Shown here piece after piece: positions 41,095 to 52,989 of a stretch of 64,000 nt of DNA. Each line of letters starts with the position of its first letter. Within the stretch, counting starts at the first letter, position 1. The position numbers were made by a program, and so were the translations under genes. The stretch is from an uncultured Jannaschia sp. Its GTDB lineage: Bacteria; Pseudomonadota; Alphaproteobacteria; Rhodobacterales; Rhodobacteraceae. The DNA is taken from assembly GCF_947494025.1 (NCBI RefSeq), contig NZ_CANLTQ010000005.1:166754-230753 (forward strand), written 5' to 3'. The notes below the pieces were generated by a model. The model did no database searches, was not told where the DNA came from, and saw nothing but the letters and a program-made list of their open reading frames with translations.

Positions 41095-42456
41095 ATGGCT
41101 GGCATTCCGCACGACCATTACGAACCGCATTCCGACGCCGAGCGTTGGGTGCACAGGCGCATCCCGATCCTGAGCCTGATCTACGACACGCTCTACATCC
41201 CTACGCCCAAGAACCTGAACTGGATGTGGATCTGGGGCATCATCCTGACCTTCACGCTGGTTCTGCAGATCGTGACCGGCATCGTGCTGGTGATGCACTA
41301 CACGCCGCATGTCGACTACGCCTTCGCGAGCGTCGAGCATATCATGCGCAACGTGAACGGCGGTTGGGCCCTGCGCTACATCCACGCCAACGGCGCGTCG
41401 CTGTTCTTCGTCGCGGTCTACGCGCACATCTTCCGCAATCTCTATTACGGGTCCTACAAGACGCCGCGGGAGGTCACGTGGATCATCGGCATCGTCATGT
41501 ACCTGCTGATGATGGGCACGGCCTTCATGGGATACGTCCTGCCCTGGGGGCAGATGTCGTTCTGGGGCGCCACGGTGATCACCGGCCTTTTCGGTGCGGT
41601 GCCCTTCGTGGGCGAGTCGATCCAGGCCTGGCTGCTGGGCGGACCGGCGGTCGACAACGCGACGCTGAACCGCTTCTTCTCGCTGCATTACCTGATGCCG
41701 TTCCTGATCCTCGGCCTGACGATCGTGCATATCTGGTCGTTCCACTCCACGGGCAACAACAACCCGACGGGTGTGGAGGTGCGCCGTACCTCCAAGGAGG
41801 AAGCGGCCCGGGACACGCTGCCGTTCTGGCCCTACTTCGTCATCAAGGATCTGTTCGCGCTCGCCGTGATCCTGCTCGCCTTCTTCGCGATCGTGGGCTT
41901 CATGCCGAACTATCTCGGCCACCCCGACAACTACATCGAGGCGAACGCCCTCGCGACGCCGGCGCATATCGTACCTGAATGGTACTTCCTGCCGTTCTAC
42001 GCGATCCTGCGGGCCTTTACCGGCGATGTCTGGGTGGTGATCGCGGCGAATTGGTTGACCGGCGGCATCGTCGACGCCAAGTTCTTCGGCGTGCTCGCGA
42101 TGTTCGGCGCGATCGTGGTCATGGCGCTCGCGCCCTGGCTTGACACGTCGTCGGTCCGCTCCGGCCGCTATCGCCCGATGTTCAAGTGGTGGTTCTGGCT
42201 TCTCGTCTTCGACTTCATCCTGCTGATGTGGCTCGGTTCCATGCCGGCGGAGGAGCCGTGGGCGTCGATCTCGCTGATCGCCTCGGCCTACTGGTTCGCC
42301 TATTTCCTCGTGATCCTGCCGCTGCTTGGCGTGATCGAGAAGCCCACCGCGCGGCCGCAAACCATCGAGGCCGACTTCGCCAGCCATTACGGCGAGACGG
42401 GTGACGCGACCGGAATGCGCCTGCCGGGCGAGAAATCCGCCAAGCCGGCCGAATAA
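41095..42456 (+). CDS. petB: Cytochrome b, bc1 complex
   Basis: Full-length cytochrome b; [32 protein letters not shown]. Confidence 0.97.
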   Translation: MAGIPHDHYEPHSDAERWVHRRIPILSLIYDTLYIPTPKNLNWMWIWGIILTFTLVLQIVTGIVLVMHYTPHVDYAFASVEHIMRNVNGGWALRYIHANGASLFFVAVYAHIFRNLYYGSYKTPREVTWIIGIVMYLLMMGTAFMGYVLPWGQMSFWGATVITGLFGAVPFVGESIQAWLLGGPAVDNATLNRFFSLHYLMPFLILGLTIVHIWSFHSTGNNNPTGVEVRRTSKEEAARDTLPFWPYFVIKDLFALAVILLAFFAIVGFMPNYLGHPDNYIEANALATPAHIVPEWYFLPFYAILRAFTGDVWVVIAANWLTGGIVDAKFFGVLAMFGAIVVMALAPWLDTSSVRSGRYRPMFKWWFWLLVFDFILLMWLGSMPAEEPWASISLIASAYWFAYFLVILPLLGVIEKPTARPQTIEADFASHYGETGDATGMRLPGEKSAKPAE

Positions 42457-42468
42457 GGAGAGGGACAG

Positions 42469-43278
42469 ATGCTGTCGACCTGCACCAAAGCCCTCGCGGC
42501 TCTCGCATTCATGACCTCGGTCGCCGTCGCGGCCGAGGAGGGGGTGCATCAGGAAATTACCGATTACGAGTTCTCGTTCGAGGGACTGTTCGGCACCTAC
42601 GACCAGAACCAGCTGCAGCGTGGCCTCAAGGTCTATACCGAGGTCTGCGCGTCGTGCCACGGGCTGAAGTTCGTTCCGATCCGGACGCTCGGCGACGAGG
42701 GCGCGCTCGGCTACTCGGAAGAACAGGTGAAGGCCTACGCTTCCACGATCGAGGTCTACGATCCCGCGCTCAACGACCCCGATCCGGTCGGCGATTTCCG
42801 CCCGGCCACGCCGACGGACAACTTTCCGGAGAACAACTCTCAGGGCGCCCCCGACCTGTCGCTGATGGCGAAGGCACGAGCCGGCTTCCACGGGCCGTAC
42901 AACCTCGGTCTCAGCCAGATCGTGAACGGGATGGGCGGACCGGAATACATCGCCTCGCTGCTCGTGAACTACACCGGAGAGGAGCGGGAACAGGCGGGCA
43001 CGATCCTCTACGAGAATACCGCGTTCCCGAGCGGATGGATCAGCATGCCGCCGCCGCTGGGCGACGACTACGTCACCTTCGACGACGACGCCCCCGCCGA
43101 TCTGGTGAACGCCTCGAAGGACGTCGCTGCGTTCCTGATGTGGACCGCGGAGCCGAAGCTCGCCGCGCGGAAGCAGATGGGAATGACGGCCATCGTCGCG
43201 CTCGGTGTGCTGTCCGTTCTGCTGTATCTGACGAACAAGCGCGTCTGGTCGCGCGTAAAGGGTTCCAAGAAGTCCTAA
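42469..43278 (+). CDS. petC: Cytochrome c1, bc1 complex
   Basis: CASCHG heme motif; GAPDLSLMAKAR; C-terminal TM. Confidence 0.96.
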   Translation: MLSTCTKALAALAFMTSVAVAAEEGVHQEITDYEFSFEGLFGTYDQNQLQRGLKVYTEVCASCHGLKFVPIRTLGDEGALGYSEEQVKAYASTIEVYDPALNDPDPVGDFRPATPTDNFPENNSQGAPDLSLMAKARAGFHGPYNLGLSQIVNGMGGPEYIASLLVNYTGEEREQAGTILYENTAFPSGWISMPPPLGDDYVTFDDDAPADLVNASKDVAAFLMWTAEPKLAARKQMGMTAIVALGVLSVLLYLTNKRVWSRVKGSKKS

Positions 43279-43303
43279 GACGCGCCGCCAACGGCATCGG
43301 TCG

Positions 43304-43331
43304 GGCCGGCTTCCGTCGAGGCCGGCCTTTC
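43304..43331 (+). terminator. Intrinsic terminator after petABC
   Basis: GGCCGGC-TTCCGTCGAG-GCCGGCC-TTTCT 26 bp after the petC stop. Confidence 0.65.
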
Positions 43332-43581
43332 TCGTTCGCAATTTTTGGTGATATCGCCCTGCGGGCCGAGATAGTGTCCGCATGTCGAAGTTTCGTAGAC
43401 TGCCTTCCACGGCCCGCGCGATCCGGGCGGCCTGCCCTGCCGCAGGACGGATCGTGATCGTCGTGGGTCTGCTGGCCGCTTCAAAGCGGTTTGCCTCCGT
43501 CCCGACTCACGGGGGATTCCCGCGGGGTCGTCCGTGCGGTTCGCTTTCGGCGGGAGATCGAACATGGACGCATTCTACACG

Positions 43582-44225
43582 ATGGATCGTCGCAAGCGGA
43601 TCCTCGCCCGCATCTCCGCCGGTCATTCGCGCCGGGCGGCGGCGCGGGGGGTCGGGGTCGGCACAAGTCCGGCCATCCGGCCGGTGCCCGATCGCCGTGA
43701 ACGGGTGGGGCGATCGCCCCGAAGCGGCGGGGTCGCGCACCGGGAATATCGGGCGAGCCCGCACCGCCCATGGCGTTCCCGGCCGGGAACGTTCGTGTTG
43801 CGCCGGACACCGCCCTGAAGGACCCGGACCCTGACGGAGCCGGCCAGGGCGCCGTCTGCCCCGCCAGCGCCGCGCTCGTCATGCCCTACGTCAATACAGG
43901 TGCGATCAGCGCACACCTCGCCGAGATCAGCCGGCACGTCTCGCCCGGCGCGCATACCATCTTCGTCCTCGATGGTGTCGGCTGGCACAGCTTCAGGGAC
44001 CTCGTCGTGCCGGGGATCATCACGCTGCTGACGCTCTCGCCCTACAGCCCGGAGCTGAACCCGGTCGAACATCTGGCAATAGCTCCGCCAGAACCGCCTC
44101 GCGAACCGCGTCTTCGACCGCTACGACGCCATCGTCGATATCTGCGGCAACCCCTGAAACGCTCTCCTCGCCACCCCAGAGCACGTCCCCTCTATCACAC
44201 TTGCGCGGCAGGGCGCAGGTCAACA
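43582..44225 (+). pseudogene. Decayed IS630-family transposase
   Basis: N-terminal HTH remnant MDRRKRILARISAGHSRRAAARGVGVGTSPAIRPV and C-terminal DDE remnant LVMPYVNTGAISAHLAEISRHVSPGAHTIFVLDGVGWHSFRDLVVPGIITLLTLSPYSPELNPVEHL in different frames, centre missing, frameshift after NPVEH. Confidence 0.8.
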
Positions 44226-44650
44226 GATGATGCCGTTGGTATTTGGCGTCGGTCGACGGGCGCGGTGCCGGGTTCCCCGGGCTTCGGTTAAGCCACCCGG
44301 TTAGGTTCTTGCCGCGTCGGTCGGCCCCGCCTTGGCCTTCCTCTGTCCCTTTTCGTCACGTTGTCGAACATGACCAGGGCGGCCTTCGGGAACACGGAAC
44401 TCTTGTAAGAGCTTCTCGTCCTTCTGTGACGTCGGCTTGCGTCGACGGCGTGGGAGATCGCGAACGCCGTGCTGGTCGACCGCCCCAGATGGGTAGAGGC
44501 GCTGGCCCCATTGCGTTCAGCTTGCGGGAGCAGGCCGAACTGACGCAGCCGCGACGAACCCGTCGATCGGGGCCCGGCCACGCCCTGAGAGATCCGGTCG
44601 GACGCGCGCGGTCTTCACGGCGCACCCGCCGCAGTAGGGCACGGACACGA

Positions 44651-44683
44651 AAAAGGGCCCTCAAGGGGCCCTTCGTCGTGCTC
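44651..44683 (-). terminator. Intrinsic terminator of the nusA-infB operon
   Basis: On - strand: AAGGGCCC-CTTGA-GGGCCCTTTTTC, directly downstream of the infB stop. Confidence 0.8.
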
Positions 44684-44697
44684 CGGCAAGGCAGGCA

Positions 44698-47151
44698 TTA
44701 GTCGAGCCTGCGCTCGACCTCCTCGCGCTCGAAAATCTCGATCACGTCGCCCGGACGAACATCGTCGTAGTTCTCGAACGCCATGCCGCATTCCTGACCG
44801 GACTGGACCTCACGGACCTCGTCCTTGAATCGCTTCAGTGTCTTCAGCGTGCCCTCATGCACAACGACGTTGTCGCGCAACAGACGCACGCCGGCGGAGC
44901 GCCGCGCGACTCCCTCGGTGACAAGGCAACCCGCCACGTTGCCGACGCCGGTAACGCGGAAGACCTCCCGGATCTCGGCGTAGCCGATGAAGGTCTCCTT
45001 GATCTCCGCAGAGAGAAGACCGGACGCCGCCTGCTTCACATCGTCCACGAGGTCGTAGATCACCGAGTAGTACCGGATCTCCACGCCCTTCTGGTTGGCC
45101 GCCGCGCGCGCCGGCGCGTTGGCGCGAACGTTGAACCCGATGACCGGCGCCTTGGAGGCCTCCGCAAGGGTGATGTCGCTCTCGGTGATCGCGCCCACGC
45201 CCGAATGAAGCACGCGGACGCGGACCTCCTCGTTGCCGACCTTCTCCATCGCCTGCATGATCGCTTCGGCCGAACCCTGCACATCAGCCTTGACGAGGAT
45301 CGGCAGTTCGCTGACGCCCTGATCCTCCTTGGCTTTGGCCATGAGCTGGTCGAGGGTGGTCGCGGCACCCGCGGCGGCACGCTTGTCCTTGGCGGCATGC
45401 TCCCGGTATTCGGCGATCTCGCGGGCCTGCGCCTCGGTTTCGACGACGTTCAACACGTCGCCCGCTTCGGGCGTCCCGTTGAGGCCCAAGACCTCCACGG
45501 GGACCGACGGCCCGGCCTCGTCCACGCGGTTGCCCTGATCGTCGACCAGCGCGCGGACCTTGCCCCATTGTTCGCCCACGACAAAGATGTCGCCCCGGCG
45601 GAGCGTGCCGTTCTGAACGAGGACGGTCGCGACCGGACCGCGTCCCACGTCGAGCCGCGCCTCGATCACCGCCCCCTGGGCCGCCCGGTTCGGGTTGGCC
45701 TTCAGCTCGAGGATCTCCGCCTGCAGCGCGATCGCCTCCAAAAGCCCATCGAGACCCTTTCCGGTCTGGGCGGACACCTCAACGTCCTGCACGTCGCCGG
45801 ACATTTCCTCCACGACGACCTCGTGCTGAAGCAGTTCGGTCCGCACGCGGTTCGAATCCGCACCCTGCTTGTCCATCTTGTTGATCGCCACAATCATCGG
45901 GACCCCAGCGGCCTTGGCGTGATTGATGGCCTCGATCGTCTGCGGCATGACCGCGTCATCGGCGGCCACGACCAGAACCACGATGTCCGTCACCTGCGCG
46001 CCGCGGGCACGCATGGAGGTGAAGGCGGCGTGACCGGGCGTGTCGAGGAAGGACAGCTTCGTATCGCCGACGGCGACCTGATAGGCACCGATATGCTGCG
46101 TGATGCCGCCTGCCTCACCGGACACGACTTTGGTCTTGCGGATCGCGTCCAGAAGCGAGGTCTTGCCGTGGTCGACATGGCCCATGATGGTGACGACCGG
46201 CGCGCGCGGCTGCAGATCCTCGGCCTTGTCCTCGACTTGGTCGATGACCTGTTCCACATCCGCCTCGGAGACGCGCTGCACCCGGTGGCCGAATTCCTCG
46301 ATGATGAGTTCCGCCGTGTCGGCGTCGATCACTTGGTTCTGCGTGACCATCATGCCGTTCTGCATCAGAGCCTTCACGACCGCGGCAACCCGCTCGGTCA
46401 TGCGGTTGGCGAGCTCGGAGACGACGATCGTCTCGGGAAGCTGCACCGTGCGCGTGACCTTCTCCTGCTGCGCGCCGCCGCCGCTGCGGCGTTGACGCTC
46501 CTGCTTGCGGCGCATGGACGCGAGGCTGCGTTGCCGACCGCCTTCACCACCGGCGAGCGCCTGGTTCACGGTGAGCTTGCCGACACGGCGGTCGGAGCCG
46601 CGAGGCTTGCCTGAATCGTCGTCCCGCTTGCGGGGGGCATCGGTGCGGCCGGGGCGCGCATCGGGTCCGAGATTGCGCTGTCGCGGTTCCGCGGCCGCCG
46701 GCGCGGGCGTCGGCTCGGCGGGGCGCGTCTTGGCCTCGACGGCCTCGCGCTGACGGCGTTCGTCCTCCTCGGCGCGCTGGCGGGCAAGCTCCGCCCGCTC
46801 GCGCTCCTCGCGCTCCTTGGCCTCGATCTCGGCGCGGCGACGGTTGCGCTCTTCCTCGCGGGCCCGCTCCTCGGCGGCGCGGCGCTCGTTGTCCTCGGCC
46901 TCGCGGGCCTTGGCGGCCTGCAGTGCCCGGAGACGGCGGTCCATCTCCGCATCGGTGGTGCTGGTTTGGCGGCCGCCCTGGGCGTTCACCGCGGCGGCGC
47001 TCTGGGCGCCGGGCTTCGGCACCTGCACGCGCTTGCGCTTGGTCTCGACGACGACGTTGTTCGTGCGTCCGCGCGCAAAGCTCTGCTTCACGGTTCCGCT
47101 TCTCGAACCGCCGCCTAGGCCAAGTGGTTTCTTGCCGTCCTGATCGCTCAT
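44698..47151 (-). CDS. infB: Translation initiation factor IF-2
   Basis: [41 protein letters not shown]. Confidence 0.98.
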   Translation of the reverse strand: MSDQDGKKPLGLGGGSRSGTVKQSFARGRTNNVVVETKRKRVQVPKPGAQSAAAVNAQGGRQTSTTDAEMDRRLRALQAAKAREAEDNERRAAEERAREEERNRRRAEIEAKEREERERAELARQRAEEDERRQREAVEAKTRPAEPTPAPAAAEPRQRNLGPDARPGRTDAPRKRDDDSGKPRGSDRRVGKLTVNQALAGGEGGRQRSLASMRRKQERQRRSGGGAQQEKVTRTVQLPETIVVSELANRMTERVAAVVKALMQNGMMVTQNQVIDADTAELIIEEFGHRVQRVSEADVEQVIDQVEDKAEDLQPRAPVVTIMGHVDHGKTSLLDAIRKTKVVSGEAGGITQHIGAYQVAVGDTKLSFLDTPGHAAFTSMRARGAQVTDIVVLVVAADDAVMPQTIEAINHAKAAGVPMIVAINKMDKQGADSNRVRTELLQHEVVVEEMSGDVQDVEVSAQTGKGLDGLLEAIALQAEILELKANPNRAAQGAVIEARLDVGRGPVATVLVQNGTLRRGDIFVVGEQWGKVRALVDDQGNRVDEAGPSVPVEVLGLNGTPEAGDVLNVVETEAQAREIAEYREHAAKDKRAAAGAATTLDQLMAKAKEDQGVSELPILVKADVQGSAEAIMQAMEKVGNEEVRVRVLHSGVGAITESDITLAEASKAPVIGFNVRANAPARAAANQKGVEIRYYSVIYDLVDDVKQAASGLLSAEIKETFIGYAEIREVFRVTGVGNVAGCLVTEGVARRSAGVRLLRDNVVVHEGTLKTLKRFKDEVREVQSGQECGMAFENYDDVRPGDVIEIFEREEVERRLD

Positions 47152-47780
47152 GCGTTCTTCGATTCCCTCTCGGCGGCCGGAATGCCGCCTTCTGTGTGTC
47201 TCATGCCCTGAAGCCTCGCGGCTTCCTCTACAATACGCTGCGCCAAGGTTCCAGATGCCACCGCAGCGTGTATCACGCGGTCGCGCCCGAAGGCCTGGCC
47301 GAGCTCGTCGGCGGTCAGGAAGCCGATCCATTTTCCGCCCTGCGGCGTCGACAGCTTGCCCTTGCCGCGCTCCGATCCGTCGGTCGCCTGCAGGAGGACC
47401 CGCGCCTCCTCCCGGTCGAGCATTGCCTTGACCTTCTCGTAGCCCGCGACCGCGCGTCCCGCCTTGCGGGCGATGGCGATCGCGTCCTGAAGACGCTTCA
47501 GAAGGCCGGCCTCGACCTGATCGACCAGATCCTCGGGAATGCGTACCTGTTTTTTCGCGCCCTTCGAGAACATGCGCTTCGCGACGGCCTTTTCCAAGAC
47601 CCCCCGGTCCGCGGACACGTAGATTCCGCGCCCTGGCAGCTTGCCGGTCACATCCGGAAAGATCACGTCCTCCGGTCCCACGACGAAGCGCACGAAACCG
47701 GACTTCGGACCGGTCTCGCCCGTTACGATGCAGCGACGTTCAGGTTCGTCGCGCGACTTGTTTCGGCCCCCGCGGCTCAA
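47148..47780 (-). CDS. YlxR-family (DUF448) RNA-binding protein with L7Ae-like C-terminus
   Basis: [40 protein letters not shown]; between nusA and infB; TTG start. Confidence 0.9.
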   Translation of the reverse strand: MSRGGRNKSRDEPERRCIVTGETGPKSGFVRFVVGPEDVIFPDVTGKLPGRGIYVSADRGVLEKAVAKRMFSKGAKKQVRIPEDLVDQVEAGLLKRLQDAIAIARKAGRAVAGYEKVKAMLDREEARVLLQATDGSERGKGKLSTPQGGKWIGFLTADELGQAFGRDRVIHAAVASGTLAQRIVEEAARLQGMRHTEGGIPAAERESKNA

Positions 47781-47795
47781 GCGAATCCGGGGCGG

Positions 47796-49562
47796 TCACG
47801 CCCCGGCCTCCTCGGGCTGGGGCTCGGCGTCGTCCTCGCTGGAGCCGACCACGTCCTCCGGCGAGACCCAGCCCAGCATGACGCGGGCGGTCATGATCAG
47901 ATCCTGCGCTTCCTCCAGCGAGACGTCGAACTTCTCGAGCAGGCCGTCGTCCTTCACGCGCTCGCCGTTCTGCATCGTCCAGCCGCCGGCCAGCTCCCAG
48001 TCGGCGCAGGTCGCGAACTCCTCGAGCGTCTTCACGCCGTCGGTGGTCAACACCTCGAGCATCTGCGGCGACAGTCCCTCGAAATTGGCGAGATCGTCCT
48101 GCAGGCCGTTCTCGCGCGCCGTCTCCAGCGCCTTGGCGTTCTGCGCTTCGATGTAGTCGCGGGCGCGGGCCTGAAGCTCCTCCGCCGTGCCTTCGTCGAC
48201 GCCGTCGATCACCAGAAGCTCGTCGAGATCGACATAGGCGACCTCCTCCAGATTGGTGAACCCCTCGGACACCAGCAGCTGGGCGAAGAACTCGTCGAGG
48301 TCGAGCGTGTCCATGAAGAGCTTCGTGCGCTCCTCGAATTCGGCTTGCCGGCGTTTCGACTCCTCCTCCTCGGTGAGGATGTCGATGTCGAGCCCGGTGA
48401 GCTGCGATGCGAGACGCACGTTCTGTCCGCGCCGGCCGATGGCGAGCGAGAGCTGCTCCTCGGGGACGACCACCTCGATCCGTTCAGCTTCCTCGTCGAG
48501 GACGACCTTCGTCACCTCGGCGGGCTGCAACGCGTTGACGAGGAACGTCGGCGCGTCGTCGTTCCAGGGGATGATGTCGATCTTCTCGCCCTGTAGCTCG
48601 TTGACGACGGCCTGCACGCGCGAGCCGCGCATGCCGACGCAGGCACCGACCGGGTCGATCGAGCTGTCGTAGGAAATCACCGCGATCTTGGCCCGCGACC
48701 CCGGATCGCGGGCGCAGGCCTTGATCTCGATGACGCCGTCGTAGATCTCCGGCACCTCCATCTTGAACAGCTCTTCCATGAACTCAGGCGCAGTGCGGCT
48801 GAGGAAGATCTGCGGGCCGCGCACCTCGCGGCGCACGTCCTTGATGTAAACGCGGATGCGGTCGCCGGGGCGGTAGCTCTCGCGGCCGATCTTGTCGTTG
48901 CGGCGCAGCACGCCCTCGCCGGGGTTCAGGTCGACGATGAGGTTGCCGTATTCCTCGCGCCTGACGGCCACGTTGATGATTGTGCCGACACGGTCCTTGT
49001 ATTCCTCGAACTGCTTGTCGCGCTCGGCCTCGCGGACCTTTTGCAGGATGACCTGCTTGGCGGATTGCGCGGCGATCCGGCCCATGTCGACGGGCGGAAC
49101 GATGTCGACCAGCATGTCGCCTTCCTCGGGGGCGCGCGACTGGTCCACATTGTCCATCCGGCCGCGGTCGGCATCAGTCGGCCTGCGCAGGTGGAACGCA
49201 TGCACGTCGCGGGTGTGGCTCACGCCCTCCTCGTCGATCGTGGTGGACTTGGCGCGGGTGACGAAAAAGTTCGGCCGGGCGACGGCGACGGCACTGGCCG
49301 CGCCCTGGGCGGTGGACTCGGACTTCTCGTTCTCGAGCAGATCCTCGTCGACGACGGTGCGGACGCGGGTGAACGTGGCGCGGCCGGTCTTGCGGTCGAT
49401 CGACACGCGGATGTCCATCTCCGAGCCGTAGCGCGACTTCGCGGCCCGAGCGAGGCTCTCCTCCATCGCCTCGATCACGAGGGCGGGGTCGATCATCTTC
49501 TCGCGCGCGACAGCCTCGGCGGTCTGCAGCAGCTCGAGCTGGTTTGCGGATGTGATGGCCAT
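47796..49562 (-). CDS. nusA: Transcription termination/antitermination factor NusA
   Basis: S1 and KH domains: [48 protein letters not shown]-terminal HhH repeats. Confidence 0.97.
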   Translation of the reverse strand: MAITSANQLELLQTAEAVAREKMIDPALVIEAMEESLARAAKSRYGSEMDIRVSIDRKTGRATFTRVRTVVDEDLLENEKSESTAQGAASAVAVARPNFFVTRAKSTTIDEEGVSHTRDVHAFHLRRPTDADRGRMDNVDQSRAPEEGDMLVDIVPPVDMGRIAAQSAKQVILQKVREAERDKQFEEYKDRVGTIINVAVRREEYGNLIVDLNPGEGVLRRNDKIGRESYRPGDRIRVYIKDVRREVRGPQIFLSRTAPEFMEELFKMEVPEIYDGVIEIKACARDPGSRAKIAVISYDSSIDPVGACVGMRGSRVQAVVNELQGEKIDIIPWNDDAPTFLVNALQPAEVTKVVLDEEAERIEVVVPEEQLSLAIGRRGQNVRLASQLTGLDIDILTEEEESKRRQAEFEERTKLFMDTLDLDEFFAQLLVSEGFTNLEEVAYVDLDELLVIDGVDEGTAEELQARARDYIEAQNAKALETARENGLQDDLANFEGLSPQMLEVLTTDGVKTLEEFATCADWELAGGWTMQNGERVKDDGLLEKFDVSLEEAQDLIMTARVMLGWVSPEDVVGSSEDDAEPQPEEAGA

Positions 49563-49564
49563 TC

Positions 49565-50149
49565 TCAGTCTTCCTCACCGTCCATGAAAGTCGTCACTTC
49601 GTCGAACCGGGCCTCGTCGATCTGACCCTTGTCCTTGCGGGCGTTCAACACTTCGCGGATCAGCTCGTCGGTCAGGATGAGCTTGGCATCCGACAGCCAT
49701 TCGAACTCGAGCCCGATCGTCGGCGTCTCGGTCCCGCGCTCGATCTCGACAAGGACCTCGCTGCCCTCGATGCCCTGCAGCATGCCCTTGAAGCGCCGCT
49801 GCCCGTCGATCAGCTCCGTCGTCTCGAGCCGGGCCTCGTAGCCGGACCAGATGTCGAAATCCTTCAGCCGCGTCAGTGGCCGGTCGATGCCCGGGCTCGA
49901 TACCTCGAGCGTGTATTCCCCGTCGATCGGATCCTCCACATCGAGATTCGCGGACAGGTCGGTGCTGATCCGCGCCAGATCGTCGACCTCGATTCCGCCT
50001 CCGGGCCTGTCGGCCATGATCTGCAACGTCGGCGTCCTGCCAGACATCAGGCGCAGGCGCACGAGCTCGAACCCCATATCCTCGATGATGGGGTCGACGA
50101 TCTCGGCCAGACGCTTGTCCAGCGCGGTCTTGGCGATGAGGTCGGACAT
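49565..50149 (-). CDS. rimP: Ribosome maturation factor RimP
   Basis: [15 protein letters not shown]-like motif ([16 protein letters not shown]); upstream of nusA. Confidence 0.95.
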   Translation of the reverse strand: MSDLIAKTALDKRLAEIVDPIIEDMGFELVRLRLMSGRTPTLQIMADRPGGGIEVDDLARISTDLSANLDVEDPIDGEYTLEVSSPGIDRPLTRLKDFDIWSGYEARLETTELIDGQRRFKGMLQGIEGSEVLVEIERGTETPTIGLEFEWLSDAKLILTDELIREVLNARKDKGQIDEARFDEVTTFMDGEED

Positions 50150-50164
50150 GACATTTCCAGACAC

Positions 50165-50187
50165 AAAAAAACGGGCGCGCGGCCCGT
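50165..50187 (-). terminator. Leader-located intrinsic terminator (putative attenuator) of rimP-nusA-ylxR-infB
   Basis: - strand: ACGGGC-CGCGC-GCCCGT-TTTTTT ending about 15 nt before the rimP ATG. Confidence 0.65.
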
Positions 50188-50306
50188 CGATCTTTCCCGG
50201 TGGAGCCCGGCGGGGCGCCGCTGTTGAGAAGTCATATAGGGAGGGGACCGGGAACATGCAAGCGGATGGGGGGATTGATCCGCGACCCATCCGCAGGAGA
50301 GTGCCC

Positions 50307-51821
50307 ATGCCCCGCTTCGACACCGCCGCGCTTGGCGACATTCCGGAGGACACGCCCGTCAAGGCCAGTGCCGGGGAGACCGACCTCGTGCTCGTCCGGG
50401 AGGGCGACGCGGTCCGGGCGTTCACCCATGCCTGCCCCCATCTCGGGCTGCCCTTGTCGAAGGGGGTGGTGCGGGACGGCACCCTCATTTGCGCCTTCCA
50501 CCACGCCTGTTTCGACACGCGGACCGGACAGCAGGCGCAACCGCCGGGGCATGGCGACCTGCGGCGCTATGACGTGACGGTGGAGGACGGGCGCGTCTGG
50601 GTCGACGTGCCCGACGACGAGGTCGCGCCGCATCCGCTTCCCGTTCATGCGCGGCGCGGCCTCGACCCGCGGCGTTTCGTCGTCGTCGGCAGCGGCGCGG
50701 CGGGGGAGGCCTGCGCCCTCGCCCTGCGCGAGCAGGGCTTCGAGGGGCAGGTCGAGATGATCTCCCCCGAAACCCGCGCGCCCTACGACCGCACGGCGCT
50801 TTCCAAGGCGGTGCTGGCGGGCGGCAAGAGCGTCGATGCGCTGACGCTCGAGGCCGCCGACGCGCTCGCGGCACGCGACGTGACGCGAATCGCCGGGACG
50901 GCTTCGGCGATCGAAGGTAATTTCGTCGTGCTGGAGGATGGCGGCCGGCACGCCTTCGACGCGGTGTTCCTTGCCCCGGGCGGGGCGCCCATCAGGCCCG
51001 ACCTGCCCGGCGCCGACCTGCCCGGCGTCCACACCTTACGCTCCGCCGAGGATGGACAGCGCATCGCCGGGGCCGCCGCCGGAGCGTCGAAGGCCGTCCT
51101 CGTCGGGGGCGGATTCATCGGACTGGAGGCGGCGCTCTCGCTCGCCAAGCGCGGGATCGACGTCACGGTGGTCGTCCGCGGCGCCGTGCCGCTCGCGAAG
51201 GTCCTGGGCGAGCGGATCGGCCGCGCGATCGCGGCCGAGCTCGAGGCGAAGGGTGTGCGCGTCCAGACCGGCGCGAATGTCGCGCGGATCGAGGGGACGG
51301 ACCGCGCCACGGGCGTCGCGCTCGAGGACGGCACGAGGCGCGAGGCCGACCTCGTCCTCCTGGCCGTCGGGGTCTGCCCGGCCACCGGCGCGATCGAGGG
51401 TCTGCCGCGCGAGGAGAACGGCGCGGTTACGGTCGCGACCGACCTTTCGGTGCCCGGCCTCGACGGCGTCTTTGTCGGCGGCGACTGCGCAGTTGCGCCG
51501 ACGCCCTTCGGTCCGGCCCGGATCGAGCATTGGCGCGTCGCCCGCCAGCACGGCATCCGCGCCGCCCGCGCCATGCTGGGCAAACCCGCCGCGCCGGACG
51601 ACATCCCCTTCTTCTGGACGGCGCTCGGCCGGCAATATCGCTATGTGGGCCATGCGGAGGGATGGGACGACGTCTTCTTCGACGGCGACCCGGCCGAGGC
51701 CTTCCTCGCGCGCTACGTCAAGAACGGGCGGATCATGGCCGCCGTCGGCGCGGGGCGGGACGCGGATCTCGCACGGCTGCATCTCGACATGAAGGCCGCG
51801 GGCGGGCCGCTGCCGGCCTAG
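50307..51821 (+). CDS. AIF-like FAD-dependent oxidoreductase with N-terminal Rieske domain
   Basis: [11 protein letters not shown]...CAFHHACFD Rieske pattern; [26 protein letters not shown] motifs. Confidence 0.88.
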   Translation: MPRFDTAALGDIPEDTPVKASAGETDLVLVREGDAVRAFTHACPHLGLPLSKGVVRDGTLICAFHHACFDTRTGQQAQPPGHGDLRRYDVTVEDGRVWVDVPDDEVAPHPLPVHARRGLDPRRFVVVGSGAAGEACALALREQGFEGQVEMISPETRAPYDRTALSKAVLAGGKSVDALTLEAADALAARDVTRIAGTASAIEGNFVVLEDGGRHAFDAVFLAPGGAPIRPDLPGADLPGVHTLRSAEDGQRIAGAAAGASKAVLVGGGFIGLEAALSLAKRGIDVTVVVRGAVPLAKVLGERIGRAIAAELEAKGVRVQTGANVARIEGTDRATGVALEDGTRREADLVLLAVGVCPATGAIEGLPREENGAVTVATDLSVPGLDGVFVGGDCAVAPTPFGPARIEHWRVARQHGIRAARAMLGKPAAPDDIPFFWTALGRQYRYVGHAEGWDDVFFDGDPAEAFLARYVKNGRIMAAVGAGRDADLARLHLDMKAAGGPLPA

Positions 51822-52057
51822 CCGCACGCCAGCAGAACGACCGTGCCGTCCGCATCGGTGCGAATATTCAGCCGGTCCGGGCGGTGGTCCATCGTCACCA
51901 TGTCGTCCGGTCCCACCACCCGGTGCGGCAGGTCGGCGGGCAGGGTGATCGCCGCGACGGGCCGGCCGATCAGATCGGCATACCCCTCCGCGCCGCAGCC
52001 ACCGTCCTCCTGACAGGCCGGCAGAATGGCGATCGGGATCAGCAGCGCGCGGTTCAT
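51818..52057 (-). CDS. I78-family peptidase inhibitor-like secreted protein
   Basis: CGAEGYADLIGRPVAAITLP...[26 protein letters not shown]. Confidence 0.8.
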   Translation of the reverse strand: MNRALLIPIAILPACQEDGGCGAEGYADLIGRPVAAITLPADLPHRVVGPDDMVTMDHRPDRLNIRTDADGTVVLLACG

Positions 52058-52144
52058 GATGAACGATTTCCCGCCCCGGCGCGGATTGCAATGACCCTGC
52101 CGCGTCGTCACGATGCGGCGACGCAGAAACGAAAGGAATTCACG

Positions 52145-52894
52145 ATGCGAAGGGACGCCGCCGACGGTCCGGCAGGTCGGAGGAGCCGCTCGGGGCCCGC
52201 GCGGGACCGCGCCCTCCTTGCCGTGCTGATCGATGCCGACAACATTCCGGCGAAATACGCCGAGGCGATCCTGAAGGAGATCACCGGACTGGGCGAACCG
52301 GCGCTCAGGCGGGTCTACGGCGACTGGTCGGGCGGGCATCTTCGGAGCTGGGCGGATAAGGTGCTGGAGCTTGGCCTCGTCGCGCATCAGGAAACGGCGA
52401 ACACCAAGGGCAAGAACGCCTCTGACATCGGCCTCGTGATCGACGCGATGGACATCCTCCATTCGGGCCGGTTCGACGGCTTCGTGCTCGTCTCCTCCGA
52501 CAGCGACTTCACGCGGCTGGCCTCCCGCATCCGCGAGGAAGGGCTCGACGTGATCGGGATCGGCGAGGGCAAGGCCCCGGAATCGCTCAGGAATGTCTGC
52601 AATCGCTTTATCCTGATCGAGAACCTCGTCGACGAGCCGGCGGCGCAGAAGGACGCGCCGACCAAGCGGCTGCCGCTCGACGCGCTGCCGCTGATCCTGC
52701 GGGCGATGGAGCGGATGGATCAGGACGACGAGTGGTACGCGATGGGCGCGCTCGGCAGCCAGATCATGGCGGAGATGCCGGACTTCGACACGCGCACCTA
52801 CGGCAAGCGCAAGCTTTCGGATCTTGTGGGCGAAATCAAGCGGCTGGAGACGCGGATGGACGGCACGCAGGTCATGGTGCGGCGCCGGGACTGA
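52145..52894 (+). CDS. NYN-domain (LabA-like) protein with OST-HTH-like C-terminus
   Basis: AVLIDADNIPAKYAEAILKEI; DIGLVIDAMDILHSGRFDGFVLVSSDSDFTRLA. Confidence 0.88.
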   Translation: MRRDAADGPAGRRSRSGPARDRALLAVLIDADNIPAKYAEAILKEITGLGEPALRRVYGDWSGGHLRSWADKVLELGLVAHQETANTKGKNASDIGLVIDAMDILHSGRFDGFVLVSSDSDFTRLASRIREEGLDVIGIGEGKAPESLRNVCNRFILIENLVDEPAAQKDAPTKRLPLDALPLILRAMERMDQDDEWYAMGALGSQIMAEMPDFDTRTYGKRKLSDLVGEIKRLETRMDGTQVMVRRRD

Positions 52895-52908
52895 CGCCGT
52901 CCGCCGCG

Positions 52909-52952
52909 TGTTACGGCCGTGTTACGGCTGTGTTACGGCTGTGGCACAGCCG
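52909..52952. repeat. 11-bp tandem repeats upstream of MFS gene
   Basis: TGTTACGGCCG, TGTTACGGCTG, TGTTACGGCTG and degenerate TGGCACAGCCG. Confidence 0.85.
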
Positions 52953-52989
52953 TGGGACGGCATCGCTCTCCCCCATCGACAGGCCAGCC

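Noticed and set aside
40498-43410. 970-aa ORF on the - strand opposite petABC
   Set aside because: Shadow ORF from high GC3 coding; translation is low-complexity R/H/D/E-rich and lies antisense to certain bc1 genes.
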